Shown here: positions 1-10,344 of the stretch, in pieces | How the letters are laid out: the number at the start of each line of letters is the position of its first letter | Position numbering within the stretch: position 1 is the first letter of the stretch | Assembly: GCF_946885885.1 (NCBI RefSeq) | Contig: NZ_CAMPHN010000151.1 | Span: 1 to 10,355 of the forward strand | DNA length: 10,355 nt | Direction of reading: 5' to 3' | Origin: an uncultured Pseudomonas sp. | GTDB taxonomy: Bacteria; Pseudomonadota; Gammaproteobacteria; Pseudomonadales; Pseudomonadaceae | Position numbers and translations under genes: made by a program | Notes under the pieces: generated by a model | What the model was told of the DNA's origin: nothing | Databases searched by the model: none | Seen by the model: only the letters and a program-made list of their open reading frames with translations

Positions 1-629
<629 letters not shown>

Positions 630-630
<1 letters not shown>

Positions 631-1490
631 TAAACCGCGGCAGCGCCGCCGACGATTTCCGAAATTTCCTGGGTGATCGCTGCCTGACGCGCCTTGTTGT
701 AAACCAACTGAAGGTCTTTGATCAGATCGCCAGCGTTGTCGGTGGCGTTCTTCATCGCGATCATCCGCGCCGCTTGTTCGGCCGCGTTGTTCTCGACCAC
801 CGCCTGGTATACCTGCGACTCCACGTAACGCACCATCAAGCCGTCCAGCAGCTCCTTGGCGTCGGGTTCGTAGAGGTAATCCCAGTGATGCTTGAGTTCC
901 TGATCCGGATCGGCCACCAGCGGAATCAACTGCTCCACCGTCGGCTGTTGCGTCATGGTATTGATGAACTTGTTCGAGACCACGGACAGACGATCGATGC
1001 GACCATCGAGGTGAGCATCGAGCATGACCTTGACGCTACCGATCAGATCGTTGATCGACGGTTCTTCGCCCAGGTGGCTGATCGCAGCAACGATATTGCC
1101 GCCAAAGTTGCGGAAGAACGCCGCACCCTTGCTGCCAACCACGCAGAGATCGATCTCCACGCCTTGCTCGCGATTTCTCGCCATGTCCTTGACCAGAGCC
1201 TTGAACAGGTTGGTGTTCAGACCACCGCACAGACCACGGTCGCTGCTCACCACGACATAACCGACGCGCTTGACTTCGCGCTCGATCATGAACGGGTGGC
1301 GGTATTCCGGGTTGGCGTTGGCCAGATGACCGATAACCTGGCGGATACGTTCCGCGTAGGGACGGCTAGCAGCCATGCGCTGTTGTGCTTTGCGCATTTT
1401 GCTGACCGCCACCTTCTCCATGGCGCTGGTGATCTTCTGCGTGCTTTTGATGCTCGCAATCTTGCTGCGAATCTCTTTTGCGCCTGCCAT
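630..1490 (-). CDS. atpG: ATP synthase F1 subunit gamma
   Basis: This is the gamma subunit, the central rotor shaft whose coiled coil turns inside the alpha3-beta3 hexamer and couples c-ring rotation to catalysis. The 286-residue product has the usual family length. Its N-terminal helix reads [20 protein letters not shown], followed by [14 protein letters not shown]24 matches E. coli gamma-M23. The matching C-terminal helix (about residues 255-285) ends in [13 protein letters not shown]. The central globular part contains the [10 protein letters not shown] motif near residues 83-92. The start is ATG at 1490 with an AGGTG ribosome binding site. It follows atpA with a 50-nt gap that holds a strong hairpin, and precedes atpD. 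No anomalies were seen. Confidence 0.98.
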
Positions 1491-1511
1491 TTGACACCTA
1501 TCGGGTTAGCA

Positions 1512-1535
1512 AGCGGGGACCTCGCGGTCCCCGCT
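1512..1535 (-). promoter_or_regulatory. Stem-loop between atpA and atpG
   Basis: A perfect 10-bp G+C-rich inverted repeat (AGCGGGGACC and its complement) encloses a 4-nt loop that reads GCGA on the transcribed strand, which fits the GNRA tetraloop class. In the mRNA it starts 5 nt after the atpA TAA stop and ends 21 nt before the atpG ATG. The sequence between it and atpG holds the ribosome binding site and no U-run, so a Rho-independent terminator is unlikely. I infer an intercistronic structure that stabilises or segments the message, or tunes atpG translation relative to atpA. Confidence 0.75.
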
Positions 1536-1540
1536 GCGGC

Positions 1541-3085
1541 TTACCAGGTTTGGGTGGCCTTGAACTTCTCGATACCGGCCTTCAGGCCCGCGTCGATTTC
1601 GTCGTTAAAGTCACCCTTCTCGTTGATCTTCGCCAGCAGTGCGGCGTGATCCCGGTTGAAGTAAGCGATCAGGGCTTGTTCGAACGCGCCGACTTTGGCG
1701 ACTTCGATGTCCTGCAGGAAACCACGCTCAGCGGCATACAGCGACAGCGACATGTCGGCGATCGACATAGGCGCGTATTGCTTCTGCTTCATCAGCTCAG
1801 TAACGCGCTGACCATGCTCGAGCTGCTTGCGGGTGGCTTCGTCCAGGTCAGAGGCGAACTGGGCGAATGCCGCCAGTTCACGGTACTGAGCCAGAGCGGT
1901 ACGGATACCACCGGAAAGCTTCTTGATGATCTTGGTCTGTGCGGCACCACCGACGCGGGATACCGAAATACCGGCGTTGACCGCCGGACGGATGCCCGAG
2001 TTGAACATGGCCGATTCCAGGAAGATCTGACCGTCGGTGATCGAGATCACGTTGGTCGGAACGAACGCGGAAACGTCGCCAGCCTGGGTTTCGATGATCG
2101 GCAGGGCGGTCAGGGAACCGGTTTTGCCGGTTACCGCGCCATTGGTGAACTTCTCGACGTACTCTTCGGAAACGCGCGATGCACGCTCCAGCAGACGGCT
2201 GTGGAGATAGAACACGTCGCCCGGGTAGGCTTCACGGCCTGGCGGACGGCGCAGCAGCAGGGAAATCTGACGATAAGCCACGGCTTGCTTGGACAGATCG
2301 TCATAAACGATCAGCGCGTCTTCGCCGCGGTCACGGAAGTATTCGCCCATGGTGCAACCGGCGTACGGTGCAATGAACTGCAGTGCGGCGGATTCGGAAG
2401 CGGAAGCGGCCACCACGATGGTGTTGGCCAGCGCGCCGTTCTCTTCCAGCTTGCGTACTACGTTGGCGATGGTCGATTGCTTCTGACCGACCGCTACGTA
2501 GACGCACTTAATGCCGCTGTTTTTCTGGTTGATGATGGCGTCGATGGCCAGAGCGGTTTTACCGATCTGACGGTCACCGATGATCAGCTCGCGCTGGCCA
2601 CGGCCAACCGGGATCATGGCATCGACCGACTTGTAACCGGTTTGCACCGGCTGGTCGACCGACTTACGCCAGATCACGCCCGGCGCCACTTTCTCGACGG
2701 CGTCGCTGGCTTGAGCGTTGATCGGGCCTTTGCCGTCGATCGGGTTACCCAGGGCATCGACGACGCGACCGAGCAGTTCCGGACCAACCGGAACCTCCAG
2801 GATGCGGCCGGTGCACTTGGCGCTCATGCCTTCGGCAAGGCTGGTGTAAGCACCCAGGATTACGGCACCTACGGAGTCTTGCTCCAGGTTCAGGGCCATA
2901 CCGTAGACGCCGCCCGGGAACTCGATCATTTCGCCGTACATGACGTCGGCGAGACCGTGAATACGCACGATACCGTCGGAAACGCTGACGATCGTGCCTT
3001 CGTTACGGGCTTGAGAGGCGACATCGAGTTTCTCGATACGCCCCTTGATGATTTCACTAATTTCGGAAGGATTGAGTTGCTGCAT
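1541..3085 (-). CDS. atpA: ATP synthase F1 subunit alpha
   Basis: This is the alpha subunit, the non-catalytic nucleotide-binding partner that alternates with beta in the F1 hexamer. Its 514 residues are the normal length. The beta-barrel domain spans about residues 1-95. The Walker A loop GDRQIGKT is at residues 170-177 and the Walker B region LIVYDDLSK at about 258-266. The ATPase alpha/beta signature [11 protein letters not shown] is at 367-377, and its arginine finger R377 corresponds to E. coli alpha-R376. The rest is the C-terminal helical domain, ending in FKATQTW. The start is ATG at 3085 with AAGGGG about 10 nt upstream, 21 nt after atpH. A long open frame on the opposite strand here is only a by-product of codon bias. 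Confidence 0.99.
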   Translation of the reverse strand: MQQLNPSEISEIIKGRIEKLDVASQARNEGTIVSVSDGIVRIHGLADVMYGEMIEFPGGVYGMALNLEQDSVGAVILGAYTSLAEGMSAKCTGRILEVPVGPELLGRVVDALGNPIDGKGPINAQASDAVEKVAPGVIWRKSVDQPVQTGYKSVDAMIPVGRGQRELIIGDRQIGKTALAIDAIINQKNSGIKCVYVAVGQKQSTIANVVRKLEENGALANTIVVAASASESAALQFIAPYAGCTMGEYFRDRGEDALIVYDDLSKQAVAYRQISLLLRRPPGREAYPGDVFYLHSRLLERASRVSEEYVEKFTNGAVTGKTGSLTALPIIETQAGDVSAFVPTNVISITDGQIFLESAMFNSGIRPAVNAGISVSRVGGAAQTKIIKKLSGGIRTALAQYRELAAFAQFASDLDEATRKQLEHGQRVTELMKQKQYAPMSIADMSLSLYAAERGFLQDIEVAKVGAFEQALIAYFNRDHAALLAKINEKGDFNDEIDAGLKAGIEKFKATQTW

Positions 3086-3106
3086 AGCTCTGCTGCCCCT
3101 TCAAAC

Positions 3107-3643
3107 TCAAGATTTCAATGCTTCGGCCAGCTTCGCGAGTTTGCCGCGAACTGAGCCATCGATAACCAGGTCGCCGGCGCGGATCACGACACCACCGATC
3201 AGGGTGGCGTCCTCCGCGGCGTGCAGACGCACTTCTCGGCCGAGCCGTGCACTGAGAACCTTGGCGAGTTTGTCTTGCTGTTCATCGCTCAATGCGAAGG
3301 CACTGGTGACATCCACGTCGACCGACTTTTCCTGCTCGGCTTTATACAGCTCGAACAGTTCGACGATTTCCGGCAACAGGGCCAGACGATCGTTCTCGGC
3401 AACGACGTGGATGAAATTGCGCACCTGGGCGTCGAGCTTGTCACCACACACCTCGACAAAGGTGGTGGCCTTTTCTGTACTCGTCAGACGCGGAGCCTTG
3501 AGCATGCGCTGCATGGTGTCGTCCTGCGACACCGCAGCAGCCAGGCCGAGCATGGCTGACCAATTGGCCAGTTGCTGGTGGGCCTGGGCATACTCGAAGG
3601 CAGCCTTGGCGTAAGGTCGGGCCAGCGTGGTCAGTTCTGCCAT
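3107..3643 (-). CDS. atpH: ATP synthase F1 subunit delta
   Basis: This is the delta subunit, which sits on top of F1 and joins it to the b-subunit dimer as part of the peripheral stalk. The product has 178 residues (E. coli has 177). The N-terminal helical domain begins with the typical [18 protein letters not shown] sequence. The C-terminal part carries the family's conserved stretch with [20 protein letters not shown] (residues about 152-171). The start is ATG at 3643 with GAGGG upstream. Only 14 nt separate it from the atpF stop codon, so the ribosome binding site fills most of the gap. It stands between the Fo genes and atpA as expected. No anomalies were seen. Confidence 0.97.
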   Translation of the reverse strand: MAELTTLARPYAKAAFEYAQAHQQLANWSAMLGLAAAVSQDDTMQRMLKAPRLTSTEKATTFVEVCGDKLDAQVRNFIHVVAENDRLALLPEIVELFELYKAEQEKSVDVDVTSAFALSDEQQDKLAKVLSARLGREVRLHAAEDATLIGGVVIRAGDLVIDGSVRGKLAKLAEALKS

Positions 3644-3657
3644 GATCGCGCCCTCGC

Positions 3658-4128
3658 TTAAATTTCGGCTGCCAGTTTGGAAACCAGCTCCGCATGCGCG
3701 TTTTGGTCGATGGATGCGCCCAGGATCTTCTCGGCACCGCTGACGGCCAGGCTACCCAATTGGGCGCGCAGCGCGTCTTTGACGCTGTTGATTTCCTGTT
3801 CGATCTCGGCCTGAGCCTGAGCCTTCACGCGGTCAGCTTCGACACGGGCCTGTTCACGGGCTTCGTCGACGATCTGAGTTCCGCGCTTCTTGGCTTGCTC
3901 GATGATTTCAGCAGCCTGGCCTTTCGCTTCGCGCAGTTGCTGACCCGCTTTCTCTTGGGCCAACTCCAGGTCACGAGCCGCACGGCTGGCAGCGTCCAAT
4001 CCATCTGCAATCTTCTTCTGACGTTCCTGCAAAGCCGTAATGACCGGAGGCCATACGTACTTCATGCAGAACATCACGAAGATGAAAAAGGCAACGGATT
4101 GGCCAATCAAGGTTGCATTAATGTTCAC
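3658..4128 (-). CDS. atpF: ATP synthase Fo subunit b
   Basis: This is the b subunit, which dimerises to form the peripheral stator stalk between the membrane a subunit and F1. The 156-residue product has the same length as the E. coli protein. Its single N-terminal membrane helix covers about residues 5-27 ([20 protein letters not shown]), followed by [13 protein letters not shown] with the conserved R36. Residues 40-125 are a highly charged coiled coil rich in Ala, Glu, Gln, Lys and Arg. The C-terminal part ([12 protein letters not shown]) contacts delta. The start is GTG at 4128, chosen because AGGT lies at good spacing upstream and because the N-terminus then matches the family exactly; there is no in-frame ATG nearby. 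The gap to atpE is 52 nt. Confidence 0.97.
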   Translation of the reverse strand: MNINATLIGQSVAFFIFVMFCMKYVWPPVITALQERQKKIADGLDAASRAARDLELAQEKAGQQLREAKGQAAEIIEQAKKRGTQIVDEAREQARVEADRVKAQAQAEIEQEINSVKDALRAQLGSLAVSGAEKILGASIDQNAHAELVSKLAAEI

Positions 4129-4180
4129 GCCAATACCTCGCTCGTTCGTTGTCCGTTCATAACCTCAAAAAGATCGAGGA

Positions 4181-5892
<1,712 letters not shown>

Positions 5893-5927
5893 CTTCTATT
5901 TCCTACGATCGGACTGCTGGGCTCGGC

Positions 5928-5967
5928 CCCGATGAACAAGGACTTGGCATACTTTGTGCCCGATGAA
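5928..5967. repeat. 9-bp direct repeat in the atp leader
   Basis: CCCGATGAA occurs at 5928-5936 and again at 5959-5967, a centre-to-centre distance of 31 bp or about three helical turns. Both copies lie downstream of the predicted start of transcription, so they would also appear in the atpI leader RNA as UUCAUCGGG. No regulator with this site is known to me. Confidence 0.6.
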
Positions 5968-5977
5968 ATGCGCGCAG

Positions 5978-6006
5978 AGTATAGGGGTGGTTCCCTACCC
6001 ATTCAA
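5978..6006 (-). promoter_or_regulatory. Sigma70-type promoter of the atp operon
   Basis: On the minus strand, -35 TTGAAT (6006-6001) and -10 TATACT (5983-5978) are separated by exactly 17 bp. This matches the consensus at 4/6 and 5/6 positions. Transcription would begin near 5971, giving a leader of roughly 79 nt before atpI. The spacer contains an imperfect inverted repeat (GGGT.GG with CC.ACCC), which may be chance. Position, orientation and spacing make this the obvious atp operon promoter. Confidence 0.8.
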
Positions 6007-6051
6007 CTGCCAGGTAGTTATTTCCGACTGCTCGCTACATGTGCAGTTGTT

Positions 6052-6924
6052 TCAGCGAATGTGCGCCAATACACCCTGCAACTCATCCAAGGAGCTGTAG
6101 CGGATCACCAACTGACCTTTGCCTTTTTGCCCATGCTTGATTTGTACCGGCGAGCCCAGGCGCTCGGCCAGGCGCTGTTCCAGGCGGCTGATATCCGGGT
6201 CGGCTTTGGCCGGCGCTTCGACCTTGGGTTTACCGTTCAGCCATTGCCGAACCAGTGCCTCGGTTTGGCGCACGGTCAATCCGCGTGCGACAACATGTCG
6301 CGCCCCTTCGACCTGTTGCTCGGCCGGTAAACCGAGCAAAGCGCGGGCGTGGCCCATTTCCAGATCGCCATGGGAAAGCAGGGTTTTGATCTCTTCCGGC
6401 AGGGCGATCAGGCGCAATAGATTGCTGATGGTCACCCGCGACTTGCCCACGGCATCGGCGACTTGCTGCTGGGTCAGTTGGAACTCCTGCTGCAGGCGCT
6501 GCAAGGCCATGGCTTCTTCGATCGGGTTGAGGTCTTCGCGCTGGATGTTCTCGATCAACGCCATGGCGATCGCCGCTTCGTCCGGCAACTCGCGCACCAT
6601 CGCCGGGATTTTCTCCAGACCGGCTTGCTGGCTGGCGCGCCAACGCCGCTCGCCGGCGACGATCTCGAAACGGCCGCCATCCAGCGGACGCACCACGATG
6701 GGCTGCATCACTCCATGGGTCTTGATCGACTGGGCCAGTTCTTCCAGGGCGGTGGGATCCATGTCCCGGCGCGGCTGGTATTTGCCGCGCTGAATCAGGT
6801 CCAGTGGCAGGTTTTGCAGTTCGCGGCTGTCGGCCTCGGCGGCTTCCTGCTGCAACGCAGTGACCGTGGTCCCGCCCAGCAGAGCGTCCAAGCCTCGTCC
6901 TAGCCCTCGTTTCTTGGCTGCCAT
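6052..6924 (-). CDS. parB: Chromosome-partitioning protein ParB (parS-binding CTPase)
   Basis: ParB binds parS sites near the origin, loads as a CTP-dependent sliding clamp, and works with ParA to segregate the origin region. The 290-residue product begins with the ParA-interacting motif KKRGLGRGLDALLG (4-17). The N-terminal CTP-binding domain has the GERRWRA box at 91-97 and ENIQREDLNPIEEA at 125-138. The helix-turn-helix is at about 149-172 (QLTQQQVADAVGKSRVTISN). A charged linker (about 230-243) leads to the C-terminal dimerisation domain (245-290). The start is ATG at 6924. Its ribosome binding site AAGGA overlaps the parA stop codon, so translation is likely coupled to parA. I recognised no full parS site in the window. 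Confidence 0.98.
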   Translation of the reverse strand: MAAKKRGLGRGLDALLGGTTVTALQQEAAEADSRELQNLPLDLIQRGKYQPRRDMDPTALEELAQSIKTHGVMQPIVVRPLDGGRFEIVAGERRWRASQQAGLEKIPAMVRELPDEAAIAMALIENIQREDLNPIEEAMALQRLQQEFQLTQQQVADAVGKSRVTISNLLRLIALPEEIKTLLSHGDLEMGHARALLGLPAEQQVEGARHVVARGLTVRQTEALVRQWLNGKPKVEAPAKADPDISRLEQRLAERLGSPVQIKHGQKGKGQLVIRYSSLDELQGVLAHIR

Positions 6925-6939
6925 GCAGAAAATTCCTTA
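6925..6939 (-). promoter_or_regulatory. parB ribosome binding site overlapping the parA stop
   Basis: The mRNA reads TAAGGA followed by 9 nt and the parB ATG. The TAA is the parA stop codon and its AA forms part of the Shine-Dalgarno, so a ribosome terminating on parA sits on the parB initiation site. Confidence 0.8.
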
Positions 6940-7725
6940 TGCGGTTGCAGTGTGAGCGCCAGCGCGCTGACGACGAACCAGTTCGCCAGCCAGGGCCAGG
7001 TAGGCAACGGCGCCACGGGATTGCTTGTCGTAGACCAGCGCCGGCATGCCGAAGCTCGGCGCCTCGGCCAAACGCACGTTGCGCGGGATCACGGTTTGGT
7101 AAAGCGTATCGGGGAAATGCTGCTTGAGCTGCGCCGAGACATCGTTGGTCAGGCTGATGCGCGGGTCGTACATGGTGCGCAGCAAGCCTTCGATCTTCAA
7201 ACTCGGATTGAGCATCTGAGCGATCCGCTGGATGCTGTTGACCAGGTCGCTCAAGCCCTCGAGTGCGTAATACTCGCACTGCATGGGGATGATCACGCCA
7301 TCGGCGGCGACCAGGGCGTTGATCGTCAGCATCGACAGCGCCGGCGGGCAGTCTATCAGGATGTAATCGTAATTTTCGCGGATCGGCGCCAAGGCGTAAC
7401 GCAGGCGGCTCTCCTTCATTTTCATTTCCAGCAGGGCGACTTCCGCGGCGGTCAGATCGCGGTTGGCCGGCAGCAGCTGGTAACCGCCGTGTTCGGAAAA
7501 CTGCATGGCTTCGACCAGGTCACATTCGCCGATCAGCACGTCGTAGATCGAGTGCTCCAGGCCGTGCTTGTCGACACCGCTGCCCATGGTCGCGTTGCCC
7601 TGGGGGTCGAGGTCGATCAACAACACCCGGCGCTTGGTCGCCACCAACGAGGCGGCCAGATTGATGCAGGTGGTGGTCTTGCCCACGCCGCCTTTCTGGT
7701 TAGCGATTGCGAATACTTTAGCCAT
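6937..7725 (-). CDS. parA: Chromosome-partitioning ATPase ParA (Soj family)
   Basis: ParA is an ATPase of the MinD/Soj type that binds the nucleoid non-specifically as an ATP dimer and moves ParB-parS complexes. The 262-residue product carries the deviant Walker A motif KGGVGKTT at residues 11-18, with the signature lysine K11 and catalytic-loop K16. The LLIDLDPQGN segment is at 35-44 (D40), and the Walker B region YILIDCPP is near 120-127. There is no N-terminal DNA-binding domain, which marks it as the short chromosomal (type Ib-like in length) form and not the long plasmid ParA. The start is ATG at 7725 with GGGGAA upstream. It lies 12 nt from rsmG and 12 nt from parB. Confidence 0.98.
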   Translation of the reverse strand: MAKVFAIANQKGGVGKTTTCINLAASLVATKRRVLLIDLDPQGNATMGSGVDKHGLEHSIYDVLIGECDLVEAMQFSEHGGYQLLPANRDLTAAEVALLEMKMKESRLRYALAPIRENYDYILIDCPPALSMLTINALVAADGVIIPMQCEYYALEGLSDLVNSIQRIAQMLNPSLKIEGLLRTMYDPRISLTNDVSAQLKQHFPDTLYQTVIPRNVRLAEAPSFGMPALVYDKQSRGAVAYLALAGELVRRQRAGAHTATA

Positions 7726-7740
7726 GCTGCGTTCCCCTTA
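7726..7740 (-). promoter_or_regulatory. parA ribosome binding site overlapping the rsmG stop
   Basis: The mRNA reads TAAGGGGAACGCAG and then the parA ATG. The TAA is the rsmG stop codon and runs directly into the Shine-Dalgarno. The layout is the same as at the parA-parB junction. Confidence 0.8.
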
Positions 7741-8382
7741 GACCGAGCGACGCAGTATCAGCAGATGGCGCTGACCTTGGCAACCGGGAACCTTGAGCAC
7801 ATGGGTGGCGGTGAGACGAAAGTCCGCGGGCAGGGCCTGCAGTTCGTCATCCGGGTGCACGCCTTTCATCGCCAACCACTGGGTTTGCCCATTCCCCAAG
7901 TGGCGTGTCCAGTTACTGAAGTCTTCCAGGGAACTGAAGGCACGGGAGACGATACCGCTGAACGGCAGCTCCGGGGTGAAGGCCTCGACCCGGCTGTGGA
8001 TAACTTGCAGGTTGGCCAGTTTCAGCTCCAGCTTCACCTGGGTCAGGAAGCGGGTTTTCTTGCCGTTGGAGTCGAGCAGGGTGAATTGCCGCTCGGGGAA
8101 CAGAATCGCCAGGGGAATCCCCGGCATACCGCCGCCACTGCCGACATCCAGCCAGTTATCCCCAGCCTCGCGCACATGAGGCACCACACTCAGGCTATCG
8201 AGCAGATGGCGCGAGACCATTTCATCCGGGTCGCGCACCGCGGTGAGGTTGTAGGCCTTGTTCCATTTGATCAGCAGTGCCAGGTAGGCGAGCAACTGCT
8301 CCTGCTGTTGCGGCGACACCTCGACACCCAATTCAAGGGCGCCTCGGGCCAATTCTTCGGCGTGCCGAGTGCTGACCGACAT
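7738..8382 (-). CDS. rsmG: 16S rRNA (guanine-527-N7)-methyltransferase
   Basis: RsmG (GidB) uses S-adenosylmethionine to methylate G527 in the 530 loop of 16S rRNA; loss of it gives low-level streptomycin resistance in several bacteria. The 214-residue product has the family's [13 protein letters not shown] segment (39-51) and the SAM-binding motif [17 protein letters not shown] (77-93). The [12 protein letters not shown] acidic loop is at 102-113, with [10 protein letters not shown] at 146-155 and an AMKG motif at 171-174. The start is ATG at 8382, overlapping the mnmG stop by one base (TGATG). The upstream ribosome binding site is weak (GGAG about 11 nt away), so translation probably depends on coupling to mnmG. 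A perfect DnaA box lies within the gene. Confidence 0.98.
   Translation of the reverse strand: MSVSTRHAEELARGALELGVEVSPQQQEQLLAYLALLIKWNKAYNLTAVRDPDEMVSRHLLDSLSVVPHVREAGDNWLDVGSGGGMPGIPLAILFPERQFTLLDSNGKKTRFLTQVKLELKLANLQVIHSRVEAFTPELPFSGIVSRAFSSLEDFSNWTRHLGNGQTQWLAMKGVHPDDELQALPADFRLTATHVLKVPGCQGQRHLLILRRSV
7995..8003 (-). other. DnaA-box consensus nonamer inside rsmG
   Basis: TGTGGATAA on the plus strand is the exact complement of the TTATCCACA DnaA-box consensus. It falls on codons for V-I-H-S (residues 127-130 of RsmG). A one-mismatch nonamer, TTATCCCCA, lies at 8156-8164 on the plus strand. The sequence match is direct; binding is not shown. Confidence 0.55.
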
Positions 8383-10277
8383 CAGGCGCTGTGCTCCAAC
8401 TGCTGGCCGGCAGAACGTTTTTTCAGATGGATCAGCAGCAGGGAAATCGCCGCTGGAGTGACGCCGGGAATCCGCGAGGCCTGGCCGAGGGTTTCCGGAC
8501 GGCTGTTGCCGAGCTTGTGCTGGATTTCCTTGGACAGACCGGAAATCGCCGCGTAATCGATATCGATCGGCAACTTGGTATTTTCACTGGCACGCAGGCG
8601 GGCGATCTCGTCCTGTTGACGGTCGATGTAACCGGCGTATTTGGTCTTGATCTCGACCTGCTCGGCGACTTGCGGGTCTTCGGCGCCGCCACCGGTAATC
8701 GTCACCAGGCCGGCGTAATCGATTTCCGGGCGCGACAGCAGATTGAGCAGGTTGTATTCATGGGTCAGCGGCGTGCCGAAACGCTCGGCAATCGCTTCGC
8801 CCTGGGCAGTGCCCGGGCGAACCCAGGTGCTTTTCAAACGCTGTTCTTCCAAGGCGATGGCTTCGCGTTTGGTTTCGAACGCGGCCCAGCGCACATCATC
8901 GACCAAGCCCAACTCGCGGCCTTTTTCGGTGAGGCGCAGGTCGGCATTGTCTTCGCGCAGGATCAAGCGGTACTCGGCCCGCGAGGTGAACATGCGGTAA
9001 GGCTCTTGGGTGCCTAGGGTGATCAGGTCGTCGACCAGCACGCCGATGTAAGCCTCGTCGCGGCGCGGGCACCAACTGTCCTTGCCCTGAGCGCGGCGCG
9101 CGGCATTGCAGCCGGCGAGCAAACCCTGAGCACCGGCTTCTTCATAGCCGGTGGTGCCGTTGATCTGTCCGGCGAAGAACAAACCGGCGATCACTTTGGT
9201 TTCCAGGCTGTATTTCAGATCCCGCGGATCGAAGTAGTCGTATTCGATGGCATAGCCGGGCCGCACGATATGCGCGTTTTCCATGCCACGAATGCTGCGC
9301 ACCAGTTGCAACTGCACATCGAAGGGCAGCGAGGTGGAGATGCCATTGGGGTAGAGCTCATGGGTGTTCAGCCCTTCGGGCTCGATAAACACTTGGTGGC
9401 TGTCCTTGTCGGCGAAGCGGTGGATCTTGTCTTCGATCGACGGGCAATAACGCGGGCCGACGCCTTCGATGACCCCGGAATACATCGGCGAGCGGTCGAG
9501 GTTAGCGGCGATGATCTCGTGGGTGCGCGCATTGGTGTGGGTAATCCAGCAACTGATCTGCCGCGGCTGCTGTTCGGCGCGACCGAGAAAGGACATCAGC
9601 GGCGTCGGCGTATCGCCGGGTTGCTCGGTCATCACCGAGAAATCCACCGAGCGCCCGTCGATGCGCGGCGGGGTGCCGGTTTTCAGACGACCGACGCGCA
9701 AGGGCAACTCGCGCAGACGATGGGCTAAGGCGATCGAGGGCGGATCGCCGGCACGGCCGCCGGAGTAGTTCTGCATACCGATGTGGATAAGTCCACCGAG
9801 GAAGGTACCGGTGGTCAATACCACCGAATCGGCGAGAAAACGCAGGCCCATCTGGGTGACGACGCCTTTGACTTCGTCGTTTTCGACGATCAGATCATCC
9901 GCGGCTTGCTGAAATATCCACAGGTTGGCCTGGTTTTCCAGGGTTTCACGAATCGCCGCCTTGTACAGCACACGGTCCGCTTGTGCACGGGTGGCGCGTA
10001 CGGCTGGACCTTTACGGCTGTTCAAGATGCGGAATTGGATGCCGCCCTTGTCGGTGGCTTCAGCCATGGCGCCGCCAAGGGCGTCGATTTCCTTGACCAG
10101 ATGGCTTTTGCCGATCCCGCCGATCGCTGGGTTGCAGCTCATCTGCCCCAGGGTTTCCACGTTATGGGTCAGCAGCAGGGTTTTCACGCCCATGCGTGCA
10201 GCCGCCAACGCGGCTTCGGTGCCGGCATGGCCGCCGCCGATAACGATCACTTGAAAACGGGAAGGGAAATCCACCAC
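8382..10277 (-). CDS. mnmG: tRNA uridine-5-carboxymethylaminomethyl synthesis enzyme MnmG
   Basis: MnmG (GidA) is the FAD-dependent partner of the GTPase MnmE; together they install the cmnm5/nm5 group on the wobble uridine of tRNAs reading NNA/NNG codons. The product has 631 residues. The FAD-binding [10 protein letters not shown] motif is at 14-23. The first signature, around [17 protein letters not shown] (44-60), includes catalytic C48. The second, [18 protein letters not shown], is at 173-190. YCPSIEDK (277-284) holds C278, and [17 protein letters not shown] is at 365-381. The C-terminal MnmE-binding helical domain ends at 631. The start is GTG at 10277 or the adjacent GTG at 10274; the GAGGT ribosome binding site is 2 nt from the first and 5 nt from the second, which favours the second. 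mnmE is expected upstream, off the window. Confidence 0.98.
   Translation of the reverse strand: MVDFPSRFQVIVIGGGHAGTEAALAAARMGVKTLLLTHNVETLGQMSCNPAIGGIGKSHLVKEIDALGGAMAEATDKGGIQFRILNSRKGPAVRATRAQADRVLYKAAIRETLENQANLWIFQQAADDLIVENDEVKGVVTQMGLRFLADSVVLTTGTFLGGLIHIGMQNYSGGRAGDPPSIALAHRLRELPLRVGRLKTGTPPRIDGRSVDFSVMTEQPGDTPTPLMSFLGRAEQQPRQISCWITHTNARTHEIIAANLDRSPMYSGVIEGVGPRYCPSIEDKIHRFADKDSHQVFIEPEGLNTHELYPNGISTSLPFDVQLQLVRSIRGMENAHIVRPGYAIEYDYFDPRDLKYSLETKVIAGLFFAGQINGTTGYEEAGAQGLLAGCNAARRAQGKDSWCPRRDEAYIGVLVDDLITLGTQEPYRMFTSRAEYRLILREDNADLRLTEKGRELGLVDDVRWAAFETKREAIALEEQRLKSTWVRPGTAQGEAIAERFGTPLTHEYNLLNLLSRPEIDYAGLVTITGGGAEDPQVAEQVEIKTKYAGYIDRQQDEIARLRASENTKLPIDIDYAAISGLSKEIQHKLGNSRPETLGQASRIPGVTPAAISLLLIHLKKRSAGQQLEHSA
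9782..9790 (-). other. DnaA-box consensus nonamer inside mnmG
   Basis: TGTGGATAA on the plus strand is an exact complement of TTATCCACA and lies in codons for L-I-H-I of the conserved GGLIHIG stretch of MnmG. It also forms part of a small GTGGA-TAAG-TCCAC inverted repeat (9783-9796). A one-mismatch nonamer, ATATCCACA, lies at 9914-9922. The match is direct; function is not shown. Confidence 0.5.
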
Positions 10278-10306
10278 GCACCTCGTGCCTGTTGAGAATT
10301 TGGAGG

Positions 10307-10325
10307 GCTTTTGGCTTTGAAAAGC
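10307..10325. repeat. Inverted repeat in the mnmG leader
   Basis: GCTTTT (10307-10312) and AAAAGC (10320-10325) form a 6-bp stem with a 7-nt loop, about 30-48 nt before the mnmG start. It would fold in the leader RNA. No U-tract follows on the mnmG side, so it is not a terminator for that strand. The significance is uncertain. Confidence 0.4.
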
Positions 10326-10338
10326 TGGAAAGGCGGCA

Positions 10339-10344
10339 AGTATA
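10339..10344 (-). promoter_or_regulatory. Probable -10 element of the mnmG promoter
   Basis: TATACT on the minus strand matches the sigma70 -10 consensus at five of six positions and is identical to the -10 of the atp promoter. Only 11 bp remain between it and the window edge, so the -35 element cannot be seen. The predicted start of transcription is near 10332, giving a leader of about 55 nt. Confidence 0.55.

Noticed and set aside
1512..1535. Rho-independent terminator between atpA and atpG
   Set aside because: The stem is strong but no U-run follows on the transcribed strand, and atpG and atpD downstream must be transcribed.
1478..3154. A 558-codon open frame on the plus strand opposite atpA
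   Set aside because: atpA is certain on the other strand. The antisense frame stays open because G+C-biased codons avoid stops in that register; its product has no recognisable domain and no good ribosome binding site.
6230..7279. A 349-codon minus-strand frame overlapping parB and parA
   Set aside because: It is an out-of-frame reading of two confirmed genes, with an Arg/Pro/Ala-rich product typical of a shifted G+C-rich frame.
6952..8556. A 534-codon plus-strand open frame opposite parA and rsmG
   Set aside because: Both genes beneath it are certain, and the antisense product shows no family features.
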